The notes beneath the pieces are model-generated. The model was not told the origin of the DNA. It saw nothing but the letters and a program-made list of their open reading frames with translations, and did no database searches. A stretch of 64,000 nucleotides of DNA from Blastopirellula sp. J2-11 (lineage in GTDB: Bacteria; Planctomycetota; Planctomycetia; Pirellulales; Pirellulaceae): assembly GCF_024584705.1 (NCBI RefSeq), contig NZ_CP097384.1:5828001-5892000 (forward strand), in the 5' to 3' direction. This document shows, one piece after another, positions 57,384-64,000 of this stretch. Position numbers and translations under genes: made by a program. The first letter of the stretch is position 1; every line of letters starts with the position of its first letter.

Positions 57384-59513
57384 ATGCTCGATCGACCGGA
57401 AGTTCCTGTCGCAGATGAACCCAAAACCTGGCGCGACGCTTGGTTCGACCGAGATCTGAGCTGGCTCGAATTCAATCGCCGCGTCTTGCAACAGGCGCTG
57501 GACGAACGGACGCCGCTGCTAGAGCGGGTCAAGTTTCTAGCAATCTTCACGTCAAACCTGGACGAGTTCTTCATGAAGCGGTTGGCCTTGTTGCGGACGC
57601 GCAAACGGGCCGAACTGTCGCATTCGATCGGTGCGCCAGCGACCGAGCTGCATCTGCAGTCACTGCGCCAGGCCGTCGACGAAATGTACGCCCAGCAGGG
57701 AGAAGCCTACGACAACGCGATCTTGCCGGAGTTGGCCGAGAACGGCATTCATCTGCTGCAGTGGGAAGATCTGACCGATGCGCAGCGAACGCGGGCGCAC
57801 GAATTCTTCACGCGCAACGTCTATCCGGCGCTAACGCCGCTAGCACTCGATCCAGGGCACCCGTTCCCCTACATGTCGAACTTGTCGATCTCGCTTGGCT
57901 TTGTGCTGCGTGTGCCTGATTCGGAGGAAAACCTGTTCGCGCGGGTTAAAGTTCCCAACATCCTGCCGCAGTGGATCGCGCTGGAAGATGAAGACAAGAC
58001 TAAATGGCACTATCTGGGTCTGAAGGATCTGATTCATCACAACGCGGGGACGCTGTTTCCGGGTATGACGATTGTCGATTCGACCTCGTTCCGAATCACG
58101 CGAAACGCCGAAGTCGAACTGGATGACGACGATGACATGGAAAGTCTGCGAACGGTCGTCGCCGAAGAACTGCGGCAGCGCAAGTTTCAGCCGGTGGTGC
58201 GACTAGAAATTGAAAGCAACCCCAACCCGTGGGTCCGCGGGTTGCTGATGCGTCAGTTTGAGCTGGCCGAAGACGACGTTTACGAGTTGCCGTCGGAGTT
58301 GGATTATTCGGGGCTGCTGCCGATTGCTGGTCTCGATATCAAAGCGTTGCGCGACGAACCGTGGAATCCGGTGATCCCCAATACGCTGCTCGATGACGAG
58401 GCTGACATCTTCTCGGTCATCAAAGCCGGCGACATGCTGGTGCATCATCCTTTTGACAGCTTTGACGCGACTGTGGAGAACTTCATTCGCCGCGCCGCGC
58501 GCGACCCGAAAGTGGTCGCCATTAAAATGACGGTGTATCGCGTCGGTGACGATACGCCATTCGTCCGTTCGTTGATCCAAGCGGCCGAATCCGGCAAACA
58601 GGTCGCCTGTTTGATCGAGTTGAAGGCGCGGTTTGACGAAGAACGCAATTTGCATTGGGCGAAGGAACTGGAAAAAATCGGCGCCCACGTCGTCTACGGC
58701 GTGTTGGGTCTGAAAACGCATACGAAGATTGCGCTGGTCGTCCGCAAAGAGGCGGACGGCTTGCGCTGTTACGCACACATCGGCACCGGCAACTATCACG
58801 TCAAAACGGCTCGCTTGTATACCGACGTAGGGCTCTTCACCTGCGATCCGGTCATCTGCAACGACGTGGTCAATCTGTTTCACATGTTGACCGGCCGCTC
58901 TCGCTCCCCCAATTTTGACAAGCTGCTCGTCGCGCCGATCAACATGCGCGAAAAGTTCTTGCAGATGGTCCAGCGAGAAATCGACAATCATCAAAACGGG
59001 AAACCGTCGCTGATTGTGGCCAAGTTCAATGCGATGGAAGACCCCGAGCTCTGCCGCGCCATCGTCGAAGCGTCGCAGGCCGGCGTCCAGGTCGAACTGA
59101 TCGTGCGCGGCTTCGCCTGTTTGCGCCCCGGCGTCGCAGGCGTTACCGAAAATGTGCGGCTCCGTTCGATCATCGGCCGCTTTCTCGAGCATTCGCGGAT
59201 CTATTATTTCGCCAACGGCGCCGAGAGCCCGCTCGACGGCGAGTTCTATATCGGCTCGGCCGATTGGATGTCACGCAATTTGACCAAACGGGTTGAAGCG
59301 ATCGTCCCCGTCGAGTCGCGTCCGCTCAAGGAACGCTTGTGGGAGATTCTCGATATCTGTCTGAAAGATCGTCGTCAGTCATGGCTGATGCAACCCGACG
59401 GCACCTATCAGATGGCGACGGCGAGCGAAGACGATCCCGAAATCGCGAAGATCGGCACGCATCCGGCGCTGATGGCGCTGACGCTGCATCGCGCGAAGGA
59501 TCGCTTGGCGTAA
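57384..59513 (+). CDS. ppk1: Polyphosphate kinase 1
   Basis: This 709-residue enzyme makes inorganic polyphosphate from ATP at the membrane. The N domain starts WFDRDLSWLEFNRRVLQQAL, followed by FTSNLDEFFMKRL. Middle motifs are HHPFDSF and AIKMTVYRVGDDTPFVRSL. The phosphorylated histidine is in LKTHTKIALVVRKE, and a second conserved histidine is in FLEHSRIYYFANG. The usual ppx partner is absent. It is divergent from gmhB over about 210 bases. The N-terminus begins with a short tail MLDRPEVPVADEPK that is not conserved. Confidence 0.97.
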   Translation: MLDRPEVPVADEPKTWRDAWFDRDLSWLEFNRRVLQQALDERTPLLERVKFLAIFTSNLDEFFMKRLALLRTRKRAELSHSIGAPATELHLQSLRQAVDEMYAQQGEAYDNAILPELAENGIHLLQWEDLTDAQRTRAHEFFTRNVYPALTPLALDPGHPFPYMSNLSISLGFVLRVPDSEENLFARVKVPNILPQWIALEDEDKTKWHYLGLKDLIHHNAGTLFPGMTIVDSTSFRITRNAEVELDDDDDMESLRTVVAEELRQRKFQPVVRLEIESNPNPWVRGLLMRQFELAEDDVYELPSELDYSGLLPIAGLDIKALRDEPWNPVIPNTLLDDEADIFSVIKAGDMLVHHPFDSFDATVENFIRRAARDPKVVAIKMTVYRVGDDTPFVRSLIQAAESGKQVACLIELKARFDEERNLHWAKELEKIGAHVVYGVLGLKTHTKIALVVRKEADGLRCYAHIGTGNYHVKTARLYTDVGLFTCDPVICNDVVNLFHMLTGRSRSPNFDKLLVAPINMREKFLQMVQREIDNHQNGKPSLIVAKFNAMEDPELCRAIVEASQAGVQVELIVRGFACLRPGVAGVTENVRLRSIIGRFLEHSRIYYFANGAESPLDGEFYIGSADWMSRNLTKRVEAIVPVESRPLKERLWEILDICLKDRRQSWLMQPDGTYQMATASEDDPEIAKIGTHPALMALTLHRAKDRLA

Positions 59514-59725
59514 AGGCAACCAGCGTGGTAAGTCGAGGTGACTCGATGGCTATTGGACCTTCTTTCTTTCGCACCAGTCATTGATTGACAGCAGTGCTGT
59601 AATAGGGGCAATCTAGTGTCGACCGTGATTAATCACACACTTCATTGGACGGCCAAGGTGGGCAATGAATTCAAAAAAACGCTGTCCGCAGCTGCACTAA
59701 AGTCCTGGTAAGTTTGCCAGCAAGT

Positions 59726-60310
59726 TTATTGCATCCAGTCTGGTATAAAATCTTCCATATAGCTCCTGATTAGCATTAGAACAAGCTGAGGGTGATTGGT
59801 CATTTGAATCTGTCGATGAAGTTGCAGTTGTCCACACGCTTCTGCGACATCTGCGATCGCTAAAAGGTACGAATCATCGTCGATTCGACGACTAGCGTAG
59901 TATCGAAATAGTGAACTCACAGCCGCTGGAGCATAGTAGCCGATGCCAATCGAGAAGAAGCCGAAACCCTTTGCGGAATAGTCGAGCCTCATCTGGTCGG
60001 AGTTGAGTCGAAGGCTCACGATGAATCTTTTGCGGCCATTATGTCCTGGATAATCGACGATCTTTGGTTTGGGTAAAAGCATTTCCGCGGGTGTGCGGTC
60101 AATTAGTCGAGCGAGTACTTGAAGTTGCTGCCCCAAGGCATCAGTGACTTCATGAACTCCAAGATTACTCATCGATCGAATGGCGAATGCCGCAGTGAAA
60201 ACCAATTCGGCAAATTTTTCGTCGCGGCCGGAAACATTGGTTTCATAAAAGATTGAAAGAACCTCTTGTTCGTGAAAATTAAATTCACCATTAACTGCAA
60301 TTTCGTTCAA
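59726..60310 (-). CDS. Orphan protein of unknown function in low-GC context
   Basis: This 194-residue protein matches no family I recognise. It is mixed alpha/beta, starts NEIAVNGEFNFHEQEVLSIF and ends YMEDFIPDWMQ. It has a TTG start at 60310 but a very strong GGAGG six or seven bases upstream, which supports it as real. Base composition is lower in GC (about 42 and 50% in the two 60-base lines I counted at 59761-59880) than most of the window. It is flanked by long non-coding stretches, so recent acquisition is possible. Confidence 0.65.
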   Translation of the reverse strand: MNEIAVNGEFNFHEQEVLSIFYETNVSGRDEKFAELVFTAAFAIRSMSNLGVHEVTDALGQQLQVLARLIDRTPAEMLLPKPKIVDYPGHNGRKRFIVSLRLNSDQMRLDYSAKGFGFFSIGIGYYAPAAVSSLFRYYASRRIDDDSYLLAIADVAEACGQLQLHRQIQMTNHPQLVLMLIRSYMEDFIPDWMQ

Positions 60311-60950
60311 CCGTTACCTCCAGTGCTTTGCATTCGGTTCGATAGTCAAGCCGATCCGGTCGGGAAAATGATTGGCCGCCAGAGGTCTAGCAGATTTGGT
60401 AATAGCAATTCGGATTGCCAGCCGAATCCTCGATGAACAAACTAGCAAGTGATGTCGCAAGTCGTATGATAAAGGCTGCGCAAAGATTGTCTTCGTTTCA
60501 GAGGTTCTCCGCAATCGTTAAAAAGTGGTTTTCTTATTCGCCACGCATCTGTCGGGAGACTACTCAATAGCCAAGCCACTCTATACACATCATCATGACA
60601 AATCCGATCAAGCAACACTTCTTCAGTAAATTCGCGGATCTTCTCTTCCCGTATCAGGATTTATTAGTAGAGCGGCTTTCGACGCCATTTTTTCTGGTGT
60701 TCACGCAACCAAGGGGCTCGCCCCCCTCTTTGGGCCCCTCTGGCATTTCTCTGTTCCGCCGGCTGACAACTGCGGCGGCATCGTCAGGTAACATTTGCCG
60801 CTTTCCATTATTCTTGCCACATGATTCGCCCCACTCAACCCTAGCGGGTTTGAACTCTTGGCTTCGGTATTTCGTAATGACGGTTATGCGCAAGCTTCAT
60901 GCTTTGCGAAACCTTCGCTGCCATTTTCGCTCTCTTAGGGAGTTAGCCTC
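60311..60950. other. 640-bp spacer upstream of htrA-like gene
   Basis: The left half is AT-rich. The right half has a GC-rich hairpin (GGGG-CTCG-CCCC at about 60713). Competing frames occur on both strands (60595-60999 plus; 60654-60893 minus), but neither has a ribosome site or family. It probably holds the promoter of the protease gene. Confidence 0.5.
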
Positions 60951-62144
60951 ATGCCGAAAACCTCCATTTCCGCCGGCTTGCTCAGCTGCTGCGCGTTGAC
61001 GCTTGCTTTGTTCGCCGCTTCCATCCAACCCAGCTTGGCCCAAGAATCTGCCGCTCCGATGGCCAACGCCTGGCGATCGACTGCCGATACGCGCGTGAGC
61101 GATGCTCGACCGATGCAGCGGCTGCGGCCAGCGACCGGTGATCTCGGCTTGACGCCGGACGAAGAGCGAAACATCTATGTTTACGATAAAGGGAATCGCA
61201 GCGTTTGCCACATCATGACGCGCAGCGTGCAGCGCGACACGGTCTTTGGAATGCTGATGACCGAGTCGCCGGCCGAAGGTTCTGGGTCCGGCTCCGTGCT
61301 CGATAAGCAAGGCCACATCCTGACCAACTATCACGTGATTGAAGGAGCGACCGAGATCGATGTCATGCTCTTCAATGCCGAGAATTATTCGGCCACTCTG
61401 GTTGGCCAGGATCCGGTCAACGATATCGCCGTGCTCAAGATCAACGTGCCGGCCGATGTTCTTTATCCGATTGAGTTGGGGGACTCGGCCAATCTGCGCG
61501 TCGGCCAGAAGGCGTTCGCCATCGGCAATCCGTTTGGGTTGGAGCGAACGATGACGATCGGCATTATTTCTAGCTTGAATCGGATGTTGCCGTCGCGCAG
61601 CGGGCGAACGATGAAAGCGATCATCCAGATCGACGCGGCGCTGAACCGGGGGAACTCGGGAGGGCCCCTGTTTGACAGCAACGGCCGCTTGATCGGCATG
61701 AACACGGCGATCGCAAGTCGAACCGGGCAAAACACGGGCGTTGGATTCGCCATTCCGGTCGCTACGATTCGTCGAGTCGCCCCCCAACTGATCGCCAGCG
61801 GCAAAGTGACGCGACCCGATTTGGGCGTGACGCGGGTTTATTTGACCGACGACGGGCTGGGGATCGCATCGCTTGCTGAAGGAGGACCCGCCGAAAAGGC
61901 GGGTTTGCGTGGGTTTCAATTGATTCGTGAGCAAGTTCGCCGGGGACCCTATGTTTATGAAGAAACCCGCGTTGACCGCAGCAAAGCGGACGTAATTACC
62001 GCAGTCGACGGCGCCTCCGTCCAATCTTCCGACGACCTACTGACCGCGATCGAGCGAAAAAATCCTGGGGAAGTTGTGACTCTGAGCGTTCTGCGTGAGG
62101 GAAAAAAAGTCGACATTCCCGTCACGTTAGGCGTCGGCGATTAG
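60951..62144 (+). CDS. HtrA/Deg-type serine protease with one PDZ domain
   Basis: This 397-residue periplasmic protease has a signal peptide (MPKTSISAGLLSCCALTLAL...) and a trypsin-like S1C domain. The catalytic triad is H128 (TNYHVIEG), D158 (NDIAVLKI) and S236 (GNSGGPL). A single C-terminal PDZ domain begins near LGVTRVYLTDDGLG. HtrA proteins degrade or refold damaged envelope proteins. AGGGAG precedes the ATG by nine bases. The rhomboid and FGE-like genes follow in the same direction, so this is an envelope-quality set, though the spacing (141 bases) allows a separate promoter. Confidence 0.94.
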   Translation: MPKTSISAGLLSCCALTLALFAASIQPSLAQESAAPMANAWRSTADTRVSDARPMQRLRPATGDLGLTPDEERNIYVYDKGNRSVCHIMTRSVQRDTVFGMLMTESPAEGSGSGSVLDKQGHILTNYHVIEGATEIDVMLFNAENYSATLVGQDPVNDIAVLKINVPADVLYPIELGDSANLRVGQKAFAIGNPFGLERTMTIGIISSLNRMLPSRSGRTMKAIIQIDAALNRGNSGGPLFDSNGRLIGMNTAIASRTGQNTGVGFAIPVATIRRVAPQLIASGKVTRPDLGVTRVYLTDDGLGIASLAEGGPAEKAGLRGFQLIREQVRRGPYVYEETRVDRSKADVITAVDGASVQSSDDLLTAIERKNPGEVVTLSVLREGKKVDIPVTLGVGD

Positions 62145-62285
62145 CGCTCTGAGCCGCGGATCCCAACAACGTGCTAAACTGGACTGCACTTAGAGCGTCT
62201 TGGCGCCTAAGATGATGATGGCGCCGCCGGTGATAACGATTATGCCAGCGGCCAGACCTCTAGCGGCCGAAGTGCGTTACGGAAC

Positions 62286-63188
62286 ATGGGAATCTACGAC
62301 CGCGAATATTATCAAGACGAACCGCGCTCGATGTCTTTCGGCTCGGGCGGGCGCTCGATGGTAAACACGTTGGTGATCATCAACGTGATCGCCTTTTTCG
62401 TCGACTGGCTCGTCTTTGGCAGCCGGCTCGCCGGCCATTTTGATCTGCAGGCAGGCGGCTTTGTGCCTGGCCTGGCGTCGGTTCATGCCGATACGTTGCT
62501 CCACCCGCTGATGTGGTGGCGGTTTCTGACCTACGGCTTTCTGCATAGTCAATCCGACATTTGGCACATCATCGGCAACATGTTTGTGCTGTGGATGTTC
62601 GGTCGGCAGATCGAAGAACGTTACGGCGGCGCCGAGTTTCTGCGGATCTACCTGGTCAGCGTCATCCTGGGGGGCGTTTTCTGGTCGGCCGTCTGTTTGG
62701 CGACCGGCGCCATCAACGGCTCGGTTGTCGGCGCCTCGGGCGCGGTGACGACGGTTTTGATTCTGTTTATTTGCAACTACCCGCGCGTCACGATTTATGT
62801 GAGTCTGCTCTTTCCCGTCCCGGCTTGGTTGGTGGGCGTCGTGCTGATCGGCTTCAATGTCATGGGCGCTTTTGGGAATGGACAAAGCAACGTCGCGTTC
62901 ACAGTTCACTTGGCCGGCGCCGCATTTGGCTTGGCCTACTTTTATGGCGGCTGGAATCTAGGTTTCCTCACCTTTGGCGGTCTGCCAGAGCGACTGCGCG
63001 AATCGATGAAGCGAAAGCCGAATCTGAAGGTGCATTCGCCCCCAGAAGATGATCCCTATTACGATTCCAACGATGAAGCGGAGCGGATCCTCGATAAAAT
63101 CCGGGACGAAGGAATGAGCAGTCTGACAGCGACCGAAAAACGGAAGCTCGAAGCATACAGCCGTCGGATGAAACAAAAGCATAGCTAA
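62286..63188 (+). CDS. Rhomboid family intramembrane serine protease
   Basis: This 300-residue membrane protease cleaves other membrane proteins within the bilayer. Catalytic serine S151 is in GASGAV and histidine H208 is in VHLAGAAFG; N98 in HIIGNM belongs to the oxyanion site. About six membrane segments are seen from residue 27 to 230. The C-terminal 60 residues are hydrophilic (PPEDDPYYDSNDEAERILDK, then a basic end MKQKHS), a common planctomycete extension. The ribosome site is weak. The FGE-like gene starts 32 bases later. Confidence 0.93.
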   Translation: MGIYDREYYQDEPRSMSFGSGGRSMVNTLVIINVIAFFVDWLVFGSRLAGHFDLQAGGFVPGLASVHADTLLHPLMWWRFLTYGFLHSQSDIWHIIGNMFVLWMFGRQIEERYGGAEFLRIYLVSVILGGVFWSAVCLATGAINGSVVGASGAVTTVLILFICNYPRVTIYVSLLFPVPAWLVGVVLIGFNVMGAFGNGQSNVAFTVHLAGAAFGLAYFYGGWNLGFLTFGGLPERLRESMKRKPNLKVHSPPEDDPYYDSNDEAERILDKIRDEGMSSLTATEKRKLEAYSRRMKQKHS

Positions 63189-63220
63189 CTGCGCAAAGTC
63201 GATGCGGCAAGGAGGCCGTC

Positions 63221-64000
63221 GTGACCAAATCAACGCCAAGGCTTCAGTACATGCGACAGTTGGCCGCTGGCAAACCGCCGGGCCAACCGCGCCGCAGTTA
63301 CTTGCTGCCGATTGCCGGCCTGGTGATTCTCAGCCTAGGCGTCGGCTTCTATTTCTTTCCGCCGGAAGGCGGTTTTCCTGCGCTGAGCATCGCTGGTCTC
63401 ACCGGATCGACGCACAGCACGCCGCGCGCTGAAGTGATGGAGAGCGACGACGACGGCATGATCTCGCTCGCCGGCGGGCTCTTTCTATTGGGGAAGCCCG
63501 ATGGTCCGCTCGACGCGCAGCCGGTCGTGAAGGTGAACATCTCGCCGCTACGGATTGATCAACACGAAACAACCAACGCCCAGTTCGCGGCCTTCGTCGA
63601 AGCGACCCAATATCTAACCGACGCCGAACGGCGGGGGCGGTCGTGGGTTTTCGACGCCAAGACCGGAGAAGCGTCGATTGTCGACGGCGCCCAGTGGCGA
63701 TATCCAACCGGCCCCGGCAGTACGATCATTGGGCGCGAAGATTATCCGGTCCTCCAAGTTTCCTGGTATGACGCTCGGGCCTATGCCGAGTGGGCCGGCA
63801 AACGGTTGCCGACCGAAGCCGAATGGGAATTCGCGGCTCGCGGCGGTCAAAACGTCGGCGAATACCCGGCGCATGATGCCGAGGGAAAAATTGGCAACGT
63901 CTGGCAAGGACGATTTCCGTTTGCAGACGCCGCTAGCGACGGCTATGCCGAAGTAGCGCCGGTCGGCAAATTCGCCGCCAACGGATTTGGGATCTACGAC
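63221..64000 (+). CDS. FGE/SUMF1-family protein, 3' end outside window
   Basis: At least 260 residues are visible and the frame runs out of the window. GTG 63221 follows AAGGAGG by five bases. One N-terminal membrane segment (about residues 26-45) is followed by a formylglycine-generating-enzyme sulfatase domain. It carries MISLAGGLFLLGKP, IDQHETTNAQFAAFVEA, and the family hallmark VSWYDARAYAEWAGKRLPTE with AEWEFAARGG. True FGEs oxidise the sulfatase cysteine to formylglycine with the help of copper-binding cysteines in the C-terminal part, which is not in view. Many planctomycete members are not real FGEs, so it may instead be a binding or scaffold protein. Two cysteine-type sulfatases elsewhere in the window make a maturation role plausible. 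Confidence 0.88.
   Translation, partial: MTKSTPRLQYMRQLAAGKPPGQPRRSYLLPIAGLVILSLGVGFYFFPPEGGFPALSIAGLTGSTHSTPRAEVMESDDDGMISLAGGLFLLGKPDGPLDAQPVVKVNISPLRIDQHETTNAQFAAFVEATQYLTDAERRGRSWVFDAKTGEASIVDGAQWRYPTGPGSTIIGREDYPVLQVSWYDARAYAEWAGKRLPTEAEWEFAARGGQNVGEYPAHDAEGKIGNVWQGRFPFADAASDGYAEVAPVGKFAANGFGIYD

Noticed and set aside
58203-59192. Minus-strand frame (329 codons) opposite ppk1
   Set aside because: Shadow frame; ppk1 is certain.
60595-60999. Plus-strand frame of 134 codons before the HtrA-like gene
   Set aside because: Pro/Ser/Leu/Arg-rich composition, no ribosome site, and it runs into the htrA start. More likely leader DNA.
60897-62024. Long minus-strand frame (375 codons) opposite the HtrA-like gene
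   Set aside because: The plus strand carries a complete catalytic triad and PDZ domain; the opposite frame has no motifs.

Overview
This window is a stretch of chromosome that looks planctomycete, most likely a marine Pirellulaceae-type bacterium (Blastopirellula, Bremerella or Rhodopirellula relatives). The reasons are: two secreted cysteine-type sulfatases; a formylglycine-generating-enzyme-like gene at the right edge; two large secreted proteins that open with the LEPR / LExR-x-LL leader motif typical of planctomycete surface proteins; a large beta-barrel porin-like protein; a degenerate T6SS-type locus; and moderately high GC with frequent GTG/TTG starts. This placement is inference; no rRNA is present.

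Layout. 1-11 kb: the C-terminus of an SF2 helicase, a MoeB/ThiF-type E1 enzyme that overlaps a degenerate GH2-like gene, a divergent UvrA, a small membrane protein coupled to a cupin, LigA, two small proteins, and a membrane-anchored coiled-coil protein with a 24-residue repeat that ends in a strong terminator. 11-22 kb: adenylate kinase, two SAM methyltransferases, a GNAT enzyme, a CbxX-type AAA+ ATPase, a DapA-like aldolase, an iduronate-sulfatase-like enzyme and a von Willebrand A lipoprotein, separated by dispersed inverted repeats. 22.7-32.9 kb: a type VI secretion (T6SS) cluster. tssA-B-C-hcp-tssE-F-G run leftward and tssL plus a short TssM-like gene run rightward from a shared 468-base intergenic region that holds a large palindrome. 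The TssM-like protein has lost its Walker A lysine and stops at the end of its third membrane segment, so it has no periplasmic domain. No TssJ, TssK, ClpV or VgrG is in the window.

33-48 kb: trigger factor, tRNA-Gly(GCC) with a clear promoter, a double PRC-barrel secreted protein, a GNAT-like protein, a candidate small RNA, a three-gene ABC exporter (ATPase, FtsX permease, HlyD adaptor), a DUF1328 mini-protein, a GH13 branching-type enzyme, a coiled-coil membrane protein, a PQQ-type beta-propeller and a second sulfatase. 49-57 kb: a 1461-residue cadherin-like repeat adhesin with near-identical internal duplications, a second LExR-type secreted protein and an outer-membrane beta-barrel. 57-64 kb: a GmhB-type phosphatase, polyphosphate kinase, a lower-GC orphan gene, and an envelope proteolysis and maturation run (HtrA protease, rhomboid protease, FGE-like protein cut by the window edge).

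The shared themes are the cell envelope and surface (adhesins, porin, proteases, ABC exporter, T6SS) and sulfated-glycan degradation (sulfatases plus a possible maturation enzyme), set among housekeeping DNA repair, protein folding and nucleotide genes.
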